This document shows, one piece after another, positions 34,986 through 44,225 of a DNA stretch of 64,000 nucleotides (the stretch's first letter is position 1; each line of letters starts with the position of its first letter). Origin of the DNA: Merdibacter sp965119685 (GTDB lineage Bacteria; Bacillota_I; Bacilli_A; Erysipelotrichales; Erysipelotrichaceae); NCBI GenBank assembly GCA_965119685.1, contig OZ221971.1, forward strand, positions 744,001-808,000, read 5' to 3'. A program made the translations under genes and the position numbers. The notes under the pieces were generated by a model, which made no database searches, was not told the DNA's origin, and saw only the letters and a list, made by a program, of their open reading frames with translations.

Positions 34986-35993
34986 ATGAAGATATTAGTG
35001 AGCGGAGGAACCGGCTTCATCGGTTCCCATACGTGCGTCGAACTGCTGGATGCCGGCTATGACGTCGTCATCATCGATAACCTGTACAATTCACAAAGAG
35101 ACGCCGTGGATAAGATCGAGGCGATCAGCGGCAAGAAAGTGACCTTCTATGAAGAGGACTGCACGGATTGTGCGGCATTACAGCGGATCTTTGAAACGCA
35201 TACGATCGACGCGGTCATTCACTTTGCCGGTTATAAGGCGGTGGGGGAATCCGTGGCGAAGCCGCTCATGTACTATGAGAACAATCTGATGTCCACGCTG
35301 GCGCTGTGCAAGGTGATGAGCGCGCATGGATGCAAGCGTCTGGTGTTCTCTTCCAGCGCGACCGTCTATGGTGATCCTCAGCGCATTCCGATCGATGAGG
35401 AGTGCCGCCTTGGTCCGACGACCAATCCATACGGGACGACGAAGCTGATGATCGAACAGATTCTGCGCGATCTCTATCGCTCCGATGAGGAGTGGAATAT
35501 CGCCCTGCTGCGCTATTTCAATCCGATCGGCGCACATAAGAGCGGATTGCTGGGAGAGAGTCCTAACGACATTCCCAACAATTTGATGCCATACATCGTC
35601 AAGGTGGCAAACGGCGAGCTGCCGGTGTTACACGTGTTCGGCGATGATTATGATACGCCGGATGGCACCGGTGTGCGCGATTATATCCATGTTGTCGACC
35701 TTGCCAAAGGACATGTCAATGCCGTGCGCAAGCTGCTCGATGAGCATATCGGCGTCGATGCGTACAACCTCGGTACCGGCAACGGTTACAGCGTGCTGGA
35801 TGTGGTAAAGACCTTTGCCCGCGTCAATGCGGTTGAGGTGCCGTATCAGATCGACCCGCGTCGTCCTGGTGATATTGCCACCTGCTATGCACAGCCGGAT
35901 AAAGCGCTTCGCGAGCTGGGCTGGAAGGCTGAGATGGGCTTGGAAGAAATGTGCCGTGACGCTTGGAATTTTATCAAACATACAAAGCAGTGA
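34986..35993 (+). CDS. galE: UDP-glucose 4-epimerase
   Basis: 335 residues, extended short-chain dehydrogenase. VSGGTGFIGSHTCVELL (NAD binding), FSSSATVYG, and NPYGTTKLMIEQIL with the catalytic YxxxK. ALLRYFNPIGAHKSGLLGE and DGTGVRDYIHVVDLA are typical of GalE. Interconverts UDP-glucose and UDP-galactose for exopolysaccharide or Leloir metabolism. GGAGG precedes the ATG. Confidence 0.95.
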   Translation: MKILVSGGTGFIGSHTCVELLDAGYDVVIIDNLYNSQRDAVDKIEAISGKKVTFYEEDCTDCAALQRIFETHTIDAVIHFAGYKAVGESVAKPLMYYENNLMSTLALCKVMSAHGCKRLVFSSSATVYGDPQRIPIDEECRLGPTTNPYGTTKLMIEQILRDLYRSDEEWNIALLRYFNPIGAHKSGLLGESPNDIPNNLMPYIVKVANGELPVLHVFGDDYDTPDGTGVRDYIHVVDLAKGHVNAVRKLLDEHIGVDAYNLGTGNGYSVLDVVKTFARVNAVEVPYQIDPRRPGDIATCYAQPDKALRELGWKAEMGLEEMCRDAWNFIKHTKQ

Positions 35994-36002
35994 TCTGTTG
36001 AA

Positions 36003-36112
36003 GAGAACGCCCGTTATTTGGGACAGCGGCGTTGCTTCCTTTGAGAAACAGCCGCAAAGGCACTCGGGAAGCATACGGAAAGTCAAGGAAACGGGCGTTT
36101 TGTTATGCTTTT
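36003..36112 (+). terminator. Long stem-loop after galE
   Basis: AACGCCCGT (about 36006) pairs with ACGGGCGTT (about 36090) and is followed by T-rich sequence; the loop is long (about 75 bases), so this is tentative. Confidence 0.5.
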
Positions 36113-36404
36113 TTGCTTGGGTATGATGAGCGCCAAAGGTGTTGGCGGCGGTATTCGTCACTCGCTTGCGAGCGGATTTCGCCATATTTGATTGCAGATG
36201 GAGGCTATCTTCAATGATCGGCTGTTGAATGGGGGATGCCTGGAAAAGCGATCGGCAGGGTGAAAAAACGACAGAGCATAAAAAAGCGGCCGATGAAACA
36301 GAAGATGCTTCAACGGCCGCAGTTCATGTCATCAAATTTTTGTATCTTGTACAGAGCCCCTTTCGCCAAGGAACGCTTGGAAAAAGGGGAAACGAGTATA
36401 GCGC
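36113..36404. other. Intergenic region with minus-strand terminator
   Basis: No gene recognised; 36280-36320 is the terminator of the VanZ-RDD gene. Confidence 0.45.
36280..36320 (-). terminator. Terminator of the VanZ-RDD gene
   Basis: On the minus strand GCGGCCG and CGGCCGC pair around a 21-base loop and are followed by six T. Confidence 0.85.
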
Positions 36405-37601
36405 TTATGCGCCGTGCGCGTCTTCTGCATCTTGTGGCGGCGACGCTTCTTTTTTTATCTGTACGGTAGAGATGTTGTGCAGGTGGGAATGGCGGATGTA
36501 GGAGGGCTGGATTTGTGAGGTAAACAGGGAGCCCAGCGTGAGCATCAGCTGGAAGAAATAGAGGAAACCGCAAAGCGCGGTGATGATGACGGCCAGCGGA
36601 TGCAAAGGAGTATTTTCATACATCTGCGTGTAGACGATGGTGATCATGCCGCTCATTAAAACCGGCGGGAGCACACAGTAGACAAACGCAAACCAGACGC
36701 TGCGGGTGAAAAGCTGAAAGAAAGCGGGCGCTTCGTTTTGTTCGTTGACAAGGGTGATGCGCACGATCGCTTTGCCGATAGTTCTGCCTTTGGCAATCCA
36801 AGGAATGAACAAAAACAGCACGATGTACCAAAGGATACACAGCCCCAGCGCCCAGCGGATGCGAAAGGAGATGACGCCATAGTGAGTCAAAAGCTTGCCG
36901 CTTAGAAAAGCGAGGATGAACAGCAAGAGGAAATCGATGCCTAACGCGAGCAGCCGACGCAGCAGTGACACTTGTTCTCCGCGTGCATAAGCGACTTCAT
37001 CCAGACGCTGCCGCTTGGGCAAAAAGAAGGTGAACAGCGGCGTGCACAGAAATCCGAGAAATCCCCCGGTCGTATTCCAGATCAAATCGTCGACCTCAAA
37101 AAGACGGTAGGGACGGGGATAGATGCCAAAGAGCGCGCTGAGCTGTATGAGTTCAAAGGAGAGGGAAAGCAAAAAGGAGAGTGCGATGACCTGCCACCAG
37201 CGGCGCTTGAAGTAATAACGCAGATAGACGCCGAAAGGAAAGACGAGCAGGATGTTGAAAAACACCTGTAAAAAGTTGGCGGAAAATAGCGTAGGAAGAT
37301 AGGTGGAGGGATCGCTGAGCACAAGCGGGCTGTCATGGAGAATCAAGGCGATGCTGTGAAAAGGGCGCAGCTCATAGAGGGGCTGGGTGGAGGCAAGCGC
37401 TTCTTCAAAGGTCGGCAGCGGCAAAATAGTAAGAAAATAAGCGCACATCAGATAAAAGATCAGCGAGTAGATGATGAGCGTTCGCAATACGAGAATGGCG
37501 CCGAATTTGCGATATTCCCAGATCATATAGGGGATGGTGAGCAGTGCCGCAAGGAAGGGAAAGAGGTAGACGGCAGTGCGTATGGATTGTATATAAATCA
37601 T
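36405..37601 (-). CDS. VanZ-RDD fusion membrane protein
   Basis: 398 residues from ATG 37601. The N-terminal half is a VanZ-like domain (about 1-200: several membrane helices, FNILLVFPFGVYLRYY, SFELIQL and DVDDLIWNTTGGFLGF-like EVDDLIWNTTGGFLGF). The C-terminal half is an RDD domain (about 230-370: LLRRLLALGIDFLLLF, then KGRTIGKAIVRITLV). VanZ proteins give low-level glycopeptide tolerance in some species; RDD proteins are linked to ion or osmotic homeostasis. Role here unknown. No ribosome site precedes this ATG; the frame stays open upstream, so the start is uncertain. Confidence 0.8.
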   Translation of the reverse strand: MIYIQSIRTAVYLFPFLAALLTIPYMIWEYRKFGAILVLRTLIIYSLIFYLMCAYFLTILPLPTFEEALASTQPLYELRPFHSIALILHDSPLVLSDPSTYLPTLFSANFLQVFFNILLVFPFGVYLRYYFKRRWWQVIALSFLLSLSFELIQLSALFGIYPRPYRLFEVDDLIWNTTGGFLGFLCTPLFTFFLPKRQRLDEVAYARGEQVSLLRRLLALGIDFLLLFILAFLSGKLLTHYGVISFRIRWALGLCILWYIVLFLFIPWIAKGRTIGKAIVRITLVNEQNEAPAFFQLFTRSVWFAFVYCVLPPVLMSGMITIVYTQMYENTPLHPLAVIITALCGFLYFFQLMLTLGSLFTSQIQPSYIRHSHLHNISTVQIKKEASPPQDAEDAHGA

Positions 37602-37604
37602 AAG

Positions 37605-37690
37605 GAGGTACCGAATGCCCGGCGGTTTCGCTGCGGATGATGCGCGCCGCAGGGCTCCTTTCTTTTTTAAATATGTGTAAAGAGTAGCAT
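37605..37690. other. Hairpin and short ORF on the strand opposite the VanZ leader
   Basis: On the plus strand AAGGAGG is followed six bases later by ATG opening a 21-codon frame (37614-37679) and a CTGCGG/CCGCAG hairpin leading into a T-rich tract. It looks like a small terminated unit antisense to the 5' leader of the VanZ-RDD gene. No match to a known element. Confidence 0.3.
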
Positions 37691-37820
37691 TTTTCATAAG
37701 GAAAAAGCAAGCGTGCGGTGTATTTTTTAATACAATACAGTGCTAAGCACGCAAGAGCGAGCACTGAGAAAAATTAGGGACGGCAAAAAAATGGTCGTAT
37801 AAGATAAGCGGAGGGGTTGG

Positions 37821-39029
37821 ATGGAGAAAAAAATGCGCTGTCCGCGCTGCGGCAATGAGGAGCAGGATTATTTTTATCATGATCGGGGCCGCTGGTATTG
37901 CCGGCGCTGCATCGCTTTTGGCAGGATTGATGTAGGGGAGGTACTGGCGCCGCCGCGATGGGAGTCTTCGCCAATCGCGTGTTCCTATCATCTGGACTAT
38001 ACGCTCAGCGATTTGCAGCTGCAGGTGGTGGAGGAGGTCTGCCGTTATTTGGAGCAGGGGGAAAATGTATTGATCTATGCGGCGACGGGCGCGGGAAAGA
38101 CGGAGCTGACGATGGAGGCGATCTGCCGCTATCTGCGAAAGGGCCGTCGTGTGGGCTTTGCGATTGCCCGCCGGCAGGTGGTGCTGGAGATCGCCCAGCG
38201 CATGCAGGCAGCGTTCCCGGATCTTCAGGTGAGGGCGGTATGCGAGGGCTATACGAAGGAGGTTTGGGGGGATTTGATCGTCTGTACGATGCATCAGCTG
38301 TATCGCTATCCCGCTTGCTTTGAGCTTTTGATCATGGATGAGGTGGATGCGTTTCCTTATCGGGGCAACGCGCTGTTAAAGGAGATTGCGATGCATGCCT
38401 GTATCGGTCAGCTGCTGTATCTCACGGCGACGCCCGATGAGGAGATGATCGCACAGGTGGAGCGAGGGGAGCTGAAGCAGGTGACACTCTTTGAACGTCC
38501 TCACCGCCATCCATTGGTGATCCCCAAGGTGTGGCGTTCTCCCGCCTGTCTCTTGCAAATCGGGCTTTTCCGCTTTCTGTGGCAAAATCATCGCGCACGG
38601 AAACAGACGCTGGTATTTGTCCCTACCATACGGATGTCGAAATGGATTGCGCTGCTGTATCGCCCCTGCTTTGCCTGCGGCGCGCTTTCCTCAAAAAGCG
38701 AAGACCGCGACGCTTTGCTGGAGCGCTTTCGCAAAAAAGAGCTGGAGGTGCTGTTTGCGACGACGGTGCTGGAGCGAGGGATTACGATCGGTGATGTGCA
38801 GGTAGCGGTGCTGCACAGCGAGCACGCCGTGTTTACGGCGGCCAGCCTGATTCAAATGATCGGTCGCGCCGGACGCAAGAGGGAGCATCCCGATGGAAGA
38901 GGGCTGTTGTTATGCACCTATGTCACCAAGGAACAACGGGCTTGTCTGCGCGAATTGGAGAAGATGAACGAATCGCTGCGAAAGCGTCTGGACAAAGATC
39001 GTGAAGCGTTGTCTCATCTGCCAGTGTGA
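37821..39029 (+). CDS. comFA: ComFA-like DNA helicase/translocase
   Basis: 402 residues. An N-terminal four-Cys zinc finger (CPRCG...CRRC, about 7-30) precedes a DEAD-like helicase: Walker A AATGAGKTEL, DEVD box in LIMDEVDAFP, LTATP motif III, and motif VI QMIGRAGRK. In Bacillus ComFA is the cytosolic ATPase that pulls transforming DNA strand in. The next gene comFC overlaps its end by 29 bases. This suggests a competence pathway, though no other com genes are in view. Confidence 0.92.
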   Translation: MEKKMRCPRCGNEEQDYFYHDRGRWYCRRCIAFGRIDVGEVLAPPRWESSPIACSYHLDYTLSDLQLQVVEEVCRYLEQGENVLIYAATGAGKTELTMEAICRYLRKGRRVGFAIARRQVVLEIAQRMQAAFPDLQVRAVCEGYTKEVWGDLIVCTMHQLYRYPACFELLIMDEVDAFPYRGNALLKEIAMHACIGQLLYLTATPDEEMIAQVERGELKQVTLFERPHRHPLVIPKVWRSPACLLQIGLFRFLWQNHRARKQTLVFVPTIRMSKWIALLYRPCFACGALSSKSEDRDALLERFRKKELEVLFATTVLERGITIGDVQVAVLHSEHAVFTAASLIQMIGRAGRKREHPDGRGLLLCTYVTKEQRACLRELEKMNESLRKRLDKDREALSHLPV

Positions 39030-39666
39030 GCTTTCCGCTCACCAATCGCTCACCCAGTGGCTGTTTTCGCAGGACCCGCTTTGTCAATCGTGCCGTGCGC
39101 AGCTGATCGAAATCAAGCAGACGATCGTCGTCAGCGGGCTGCACATTCATGTGTGCTGCCGTTATGACGAGTTTATGGAAAACCTCCTGTTTCAGTTCAA
39201 AGAGGGCCGCGACGTTGCGTTAGCCCCCATCCTGTTTTCCCCTTACATCCAATGGATGAAACACTTCCGCCGCCGCTGGGTGCTCATGCCCAGCAGCCAT
39301 GAGAAATGCATGGAACGCGGCTTTTTCTCCCTGCGCGAAATGCTGAGAGACAGCGATGAACCGCTCTTTGAGCCGCTGTACAAGAAAAGCGCCTTCAAGC
39401 AGTCGCAGCGATCAAAAGCACAGCGTATGCAGGTCATAGACGAGATCTTTCTCAAACAGGAATACCCCTTGCCCCAAGGAGACCTTTTGTTAGTTGACGA
39501 CGTCTGCACCACCGCCGCAACGCTGTTAAGGGCATATCAGCTGTTAAAACCGCATAGTAATACAATAGAGGCAGTTGTTCTCTGCGCCCATCCGTTGCTG
39601 CTTGCGCAAAAAGAAACAACGCTTCATCGTTTCCAAAGGAGGGGGAGATCATGGAAGGAACAGTAA
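39001..39666 (+). CDS. comFC: ComFC-family phosphoribosyltransferase-like protein
   Basis: 221 residues from a GTG start within the end of comFA. N-terminal Cys pairs CLICQC and CQSC bind zinc; the C-terminal PRTase domain has the PRPP-loop LLLVDDVCTTAATL, preceded by the ERGF and KSQR-like SQRSKAQR motifs of the family. Required for DNA uptake in related bacteria, exact reaction unresolved. Its 3' end overlaps the cold-shock gene by 16 bases. Confidence 0.92.
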   Translation: MKRCLICQCELSAHQSLTQWLFSQDPLCQSCRAQLIEIKQTIVVSGLHIHVCCRYDEFMENLLFQFKEGRDVALAPILFSPYIQWMKHFRRRWVLMPSSHEKCMERGFFSLREMLRDSDEPLFEPLYKKSAFKQSQRSKAQRMQVIDEIFLKQEYPLPQGDLLLVDDVCTTAATLLRAYQLLKPHSNTIEAVVLCAHPLLLAQKETTLHRFQRRGRSWKEQ

Positions 39667-39860
39667 AATGGTTCAATAAGGAAAAAGGCTACGGCTTTAT
39701 ACGCGATCAGCAGAATCAGGATATTTTCGTACACTATTCACAGATTCAGATGGAAGGCTTTCGCCTGCTGGAAGAAGGCGAACGGGTGCGCTTTGACATT
39801 TTGCAAAGCCCGCGCGGGCCGCAGGCACAGAATGTGGAAAAATTGGAATGCGGGAAGTAG
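39651..39860 (+). CDS. Cold-shock domain protein
   Basis: 69 residues, single CSD OB-fold. RNP1 KGYGFI and RNP2 DIFVHY are intact; start MEGTVKWFN is canonical. RNA chaperone/antiterminator. Overlaps comFC by 16 bases, with the AGGAGGGGGAGATC ribosome site inside comFC, so its expression is linked to the competence pair, which is unusual. Confidence 0.93.
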   Translation: MEGTVKWFNKEKGYGFIRDQQNQDIFVHYSQIQMEGFRLLEEGERVRFDILQSPRGPQAQNVEKLECGK

Positions 39861-39878
39861 TAATCTCGCATTTTTTTA
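39846..39878 (+). terminator. Terminator of the comF-csp operon
   Basis: ATGCGGGA and TCTCGCAT pair across the csp stop codon, followed by seven T. Confidence 0.8.
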
Positions 39879-39936
39879 TAGTGCAAACGGATTGCTTATG
39901 GTAGAATAGGTGTATCTCTTAAGGAGGTATCAGCAG

Positions 39937-41079
39937 ATGAAGTCAAAAGACAACGATAATTACAGACAGGATGCGGCTGATCAGGAACTGGATGCGCTGT
40001 TAAAGGATTTTCATGAGCAGGACGACCTGCATGCGCGCATTCAGCAGTTTAAGAAAAAGAAAGCCGCTGCCGATATGGGCGAAAGCACAAAACCGCAGGT
40101 CACCGTTGCACAGCAAGCGGCGGAAAAGGACACGCCCGCACTCGATCAGCTCAAGACGATTCACAGCGAAGAGGATGTGGAAAAGACGGCTGTCGTCTCC
40201 GTGATTGCCCAGGAGCCAAAGAAAAGCGAGGAAGATGAGACGATAAAGGAGGAAACGGGTGATGCGAATGCGACCGTGATCATCAGCGAGGACGACATGC
40301 GCCATCTCGTAGAGGAAGAGGAACGGAAAAAACTGCAAAAAAAGCAGGAGAAGCAGCAAGCGGCCGATGCGCAGAAACAGCGGATGGAAAAGAGCACCTT
40401 GAAATCAGTGCGCAAGGATGCATCGGAAGAGGATGCGGGAAATGAGCGTCTGAACAAGATTCTCACCTATGTCATCATCGCCATCGTCTCCGTTGCTTTG
40501 CTGGTAGGCTTGTTTTTTGCCGTGCGCGCATTTCTCCCATCCGAAAGCACGCCGAAAGAGGACGAGCAGCAGGAGAAAGAGCCGACGCGGGAGGAAACGG
40601 ACGACGATTCCCAGGGCGGATCGATTACGCCTAACTACGATAAAGAGATCTCCGAGATCAACGGTCAGATTCAGTCCTATCAAGATGAGATCAGCCATTA
40701 TCAGAATTTGATTAACGAAGCGAATACGAAACTGGAGGAGGCTCGCAAAAGCGCTGCCGACGCCCAGACACAGTACAACACGATTCTCTCTCAGCTCAAC
40801 AGCGTTCAGGCACAGCGCACGCAGTTAAGTGAGCAGCTGGCCGCCGCAAAGGAAGAAGAGAAAGAGGGGATTCAAGCGCAGATCGACGCCTTAGATACAC
40901 AGCTGGAAACGCTGAACACTCAGTATCAGCAGGCCGGCAGCGCTTATCAAAGCGCCCAGCGCGAATATGAGTCTCTGCAAGGGACAACCTCTACTGAAAT
41001 CGAGGATTACAACGCCCGCATCAGCGAGCTCAACAGCCAGATCGCCACGCTGAAAGAGCGCTTGGCACAGCTGCAATGA
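39937..41079 (+). CDS. Single-pass membrane protein with C-terminal coiled coil
   Basis: 380 residues from ATG 39937 (AAGGAGG nine bases upstream). A charged, low-complexity cytosolic N-terminus (1-175, Glu/Lys/Gln rich), one membrane helix (about 183-205, VIIAIVSVALLVGLFFAV), then an acidic linker and a long extracytoplasmic coiled coil (about 235-380; repeated heptads such as LNSVQAQRTQLSEQLAAAKEE). No catalytic domain was seen. Family not recognised; a scaffold or wall-associated role is only a guess. Confidence 0.8.
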   Translation: MKSKDNDNYRQDAADQELDALLKDFHEQDDLHARIQQFKKKKAAADMGESTKPQVTVAQQAAEKDTPALDQLKTIHSEEDVEKTAVVSVIAQEPKKSEEDETIKEETGDANATVIISEDDMRHLVEEEERKKLQKKQEKQQAADAQKQRMEKSTLKSVRKDASEEDAGNERLNKILTYVIIAIVSVALLVGLFFAVRAFLPSESTPKEDEQQEKEPTREETDDDSQGGSITPNYDKEISEINGQIQSYQDEISHYQNLINEANTKLEEARKSAADAQTQYNTILSQLNSVQAQRTQLSEQLAAAKEEEKEGIQAQIDALDTQLETLNTQYQQAGSAYQSAQREYESLQGTTSTEIEDYNARISELNSQIATLKERLAQLQ

Positions 41080-41114
41080 TTCCTGAGTCAGGAAAACAGG
41101 TTTGACCGACGATC

Positions 41115-41140
41115 GAGAACCGCGCTGAGCGGTTCTTTTT
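41115..41140 (+). terminator. Terminator after the coiled-coil gene
   Basis: AGAACCGC/GCGGTTCT stem with T run. Confidence 0.9.
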
Positions 41141-41497
41141 GAATACCAGTGTGAAACCGGTGCTTGTGAAAGGCGCGGCAAAGAAATTGCGGTAAACGCT
41201 TTGTCAATGATCATTCACTTTTTGCCGCTGCCGCAGGCTGCGTCATGAATGGCCTTGCCTGCAGTGCGTATCTGTCCATGTTTTTCGTTCATCATCACAA
41301 TTGTTTTCACGGATGCTTTCTTCCATCGTTTCCACGTATGGAGAAAGAGAAAGAGGGGCATGCTGAAAAGGGACGTGCTTTCGCTGTCGCTTTCTGCGAA
41401 AATTTTTCATCCTTCCTGTATTTTAGAGGAGATTGCCTTTTTTTTACCTATGATTTTTGCTAAAATATACAATGTACAGGTAATGGAGGTAATGAAC
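41141..41497. other. Intergenic region upstream of glmU
   Basis: About 355 bases with open but unlikely plus-strand frames. TAAAAT at 41461-41466 is a likely -10 for glmU. Nothing else recognised. Confidence 0.4.
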
Positions 41498-42853
41498 ATG
41501 CGTTCAGCAATCGTACTTGCCGCCGGCAAGGGAACCAGAATGAAATCTGCACTGAACAAAGTCATGCATCCGGTATCCAACAAGCCGATGATCGATCACA
41601 TCGTCACGAACCTGCGCAAAGCGGGAGTCGAGCAGATCGTCGTCGTTGTCGGACATGGAGCGGACAGCGTCAAAGAATATCTCGGTGACAGCGTTCAGTA
41701 TGCGTTACAGGAACCGCAGTTAGGAACCGGACATGCGGTCATGCAGGCACAGAGCTTAAAGGATCTTGATGGGGACACATTGATTTTAAACGGAGATGGT
41801 CCCTGCATTCAAAGCGAAACGATCAACGCCGCTTTCACCGCTAACGAAGACAGCGAGATGACCGTCGTTACGGCGCTTTTGCCCGATGGGGAGCGATATG
41901 GCCGCATTGTGCGTGATGCCAAGGGCGATGTGGAGAAGATCGTCGAAGCGAAGGACTGCACCAGGGAGCAGCTGGCGATCACGGAGATCAACACCGGCAT
42001 CTTCTGCTTTAAAAACAAGCTGTTGTTTGAAAATTTGAAAGAGATCGGCAACGACAATGCACAAAAAGAGTATTATCTCACAGATCTCGTTGAGATTTTC
42101 AACCGCAAGCAGCTGCGCGTAAAAGCGATGATCGCAAAAGATCCGCAGGAGACGATGGGGGTCAACGACCGCATCGATTTAGCGAAGGCGCAGAAATGGA
42201 TGACGCGCCACGAGTGTGAACGCCACATGCGCGAGGGCGTGACGATCATCGATCCGGATACGACCTATATCGATGTGGATGTGGAGATCGGGGCGGATAC
42301 AGTCATCTATCCCAATGTCATCATCCAAGGCGGCAGCAAGATCGGCTCCAATGTGACGATCCTTTCCAATTCCTTTTTGCGCAATGCGATCATTGCCGAT
42401 CACGTAACGATCGATTCCAGCAAGATCGTGGAGAGCAGCGTCGGGGCGGGAACGACGATCGGACCGATGAGCCATCTACGCAACCATACCGAAATCGGGG
42501 AGAACTGCCGCATCGGCAATTTCGTTGAATTCAAGAATTCGCATTTCGGTACCGGCAGCAAATGCGCGCACCTCACCTATGTCGGCGATGCGGACGTCGG
42601 CAGCGGCGTCAACTTCGGCTGCGGTGTCGTCACCGTCAATTACGATGGCAAGCATAAATACCGCACGACGATCAAAGACGGCGCCTTCATCGGCAGCAAC
42701 GTCAATTTGATCGCTCCGGTCACAGTAGGGGAGAACGCCCTGCTGGCAGCCGGCAGTACCATCACCGATGACGTCGAGGACGGCGATATGGGAATTGCCC
42801 GCAGCCGTCAACAGATCAAAGCCGGCTATGGAACCCAATACAAAAACAAATAA
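41498..42853 (+). CDS. glmU: Bifunctional GlmU (GlcN-1-P acetyltransferase / GlcNAc-1-P uridyltransferase)
   Basis: 451 residues from ATG 41498 (TGGAGG eight bases upstream). N-terminal pyrophosphorylase domain begins SAIVLAAGKGTRMKS (about 1-230); C-terminal left-handed beta-helix (about 250-445) has hexapeptide repeats and acetyltransferase residues around YVGDADVGSGVNFGCGVVTVNYDGKHK. Makes UDP-GlcNAc for wall synthesis, the substrate of MurA encoded at 17212. prs follows after 20 bases, a common pairing. Confidence 0.96.
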   Translation: MRSAIVLAAGKGTRMKSALNKVMHPVSNKPMIDHIVTNLRKAGVEQIVVVVGHGADSVKEYLGDSVQYALQEPQLGTGHAVMQAQSLKDLDGDTLILNGDGPCIQSETINAAFTANEDSEMTVVTALLPDGERYGRIVRDAKGDVEKIVEAKDCTREQLAITEINTGIFCFKNKLLFENLKEIGNDNAQKEYYLTDLVEIFNRKQLRVKAMIAKDPQETMGVNDRIDLAKAQKWMTRHECERHMREGVTIIDPDTTYIDVDVEIGADTVIYPNVIIQGGSKIGSNVTILSNSFLRNAIIADHVTIDSSKIVESSVGAGTTIGPMSHLRNHTEIGENCRIGNFVEFKNSHFGTGSKCAHLTYVGDADVGSGVNFGCGVVTVNYDGKHKYRTTIKDGAFIGSNVNLIAPVTVGENALLAAGSTITDDVEDGDMGIARSRQQIKAGYGTQYKNK

Positions 42854-42873
42854 AAAGAGAGGATCGTAAAAAA

Positions 42874-43824
42874 ATGGAGAAAACATTGGTATTTGCACTG
42901 AGCTCAAGCATTGAATTAGCCAAGGAGATCGTAGCGGAGTTAGGTTTGCCGTTAGGAGAGTGTGAGGTCAAACACTTTGCGGACGGCGAGATCATGGTCG
43001 AATTGGGAGAATCTGTCCGCGGCAAGCATGTCTACATCGTTCAGTCTACCTGCAATCCGGTTTCCACCAATCTGATGGAAGTGCTGATTGCGATCGATGC
43101 CTGCAAACGGGCGAGCGCAGCGCATATTACGGTCATCATGCCATACTTCGGCTATGCGCGTCAGGACCGCAAGGCAAGACCGCGTCAGCCGATTACATCC
43201 AAGCTGGTCGCTTCCCTGTTGGAGAGAGCCGGTGCGAACCGCGTCATCACCATGGAACTGCATGCAACGCAGATTCAGGGCTTCTTCGATATTCCGGCGG
43301 ATGACATCAGCGCGATGAGCATCATCGGCAACTACTTCCGCTCTTTGGATTTGGACAATATCGTCGTCGTTTCTCCGGATCATGGCGGCGTTACCCGCGC
43401 CCGCCGTTTGGCGGAGATGCTGCATGCACCGTTAGCCATCATCGATAAGCGCCGTCCGAAACCGAATGTGGCAGAGGCGATGAATTTGATCGGTGACGTT
43501 GATGGCAAGACGGCCATTTTGGTTGACGACATCGTGGATACCGCCGGTACGCTGGTCTCCGGTATTCAGATGCTGCGCGATAAAGGCGCAACGGCAATTT
43601 ACGCTTGCTGCGTACATGCCGTGCTGAGCGATCCGGCGATCGAGCGTCTGAAAGCGGCAGATCTGGCAGGCTTCATCTGCACCAATACGATCGATCAAAG
43701 CAAGAAGATCGAGAGCTATGACCGCATGAAGGTACTCTCTGTCGGACCGGTGCTGGGCGGTGTCATCCGTGCGATGGAACACGATCGTCCGGTCAGCGAG
43801 GTTTTGGCAATCTTCGCAAAGTAA
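42874..43824 (+). CDS. prs: Ribose-phosphate pyrophosphokinase
   Basis: 316 residues. Synthesises PRPP from ribose-5-P and ATP. Signatures: FADGEIMVELGESVRGKHV, PYFGYARQDRKARPRQPI, and the PRPP-binding loop ILVDDIVDTAGTL. Cotranscribed with glmU. Confidence 0.96.
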   Translation: MEKTLVFALSSSIELAKEIVAELGLPLGECEVKHFADGEIMVELGESVRGKHVYIVQSTCNPVSTNLMEVLIAIDACKRASAAHITVIMPYFGYARQDRKARPRQPITSKLVASLLERAGANRVITMELHATQIQGFFDIPADDISAMSIIGNYFRSLDLDNIVVVSPDHGGVTRARRLAEMLHAPLAIIDKRRPKPNVAEAMNLIGDVDGKTAILVDDIVDTAGTLVSGIQMLRDKGATAIYACCVHAVLSDPAIERLKAADLAGFICTNTIDQSKKIESYDRMKVLSVGPVLGGVIRAMEHDRPVSEVLAIFAK

Positions 43825-43845
43825 CAATATTCGATACATAAAGAA

Positions 43846-43917
43846 AACAGGCATACGCGCAAGGCCGCATTCGCTTTCTACGGGGAAGAAGGGCAGAGGC
43901 GATGCCTGTTTTTTTGT
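43846..43917 (+). terminator. Terminator of glmU-prs
   Basis: AACAGGCAT (43847-) and ATGCCTGTT pair with a long loop; seven T follow. Confidence 0.75.
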
Positions 43918-44225
43918 CTGCTTTTTTGATTGAGCGCTGTCGGCGGCAAAGAGGAACAATATCTGTTGTGTGTTTATCAGGAGAAAAGCAGGCAAGCGTG
44001 GCATAGGGAGAAAACCGTTCAAGGAAACAGGGAGGATATGACGCATCTTTCTACGTTGTGTGCGCATGAGAAAACGTGGAGAAAGCAGCGGTGTGAGAGT
44101 ATGCGAGGATGACAGCACGCAGTGATGATGAGGAAGAGGGAGGCACGTATCCGTGCAAGGACATGATAAAAAAGATGGGCAGCTGCCCACCTTGGGTAAT
44201 CAACAGAATGTATGGGTACAGTCGG
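43918..44225. other. Intergenic, no confident gene
   Basis: About 300 bases. A 24-codon plus-strand frame at 44038-44112 follows AGGGAGG closely but has no recognisable product. 44168-44189 is a minus-strand terminator. Confidence 0.4.
44168..44189 (-). terminator. Terminator of the 44226-44993 gene
   Basis: A TGGGCAGCTGCCCA palindrome followed on the minus strand by six T. Confidence 0.7.

Noticed and set aside
41249..41497. Extended N-terminus of GlmU
   Set aside because: Family proteins begin at the MRSAIVLAAGKG equivalent; the extension covers the promoter.
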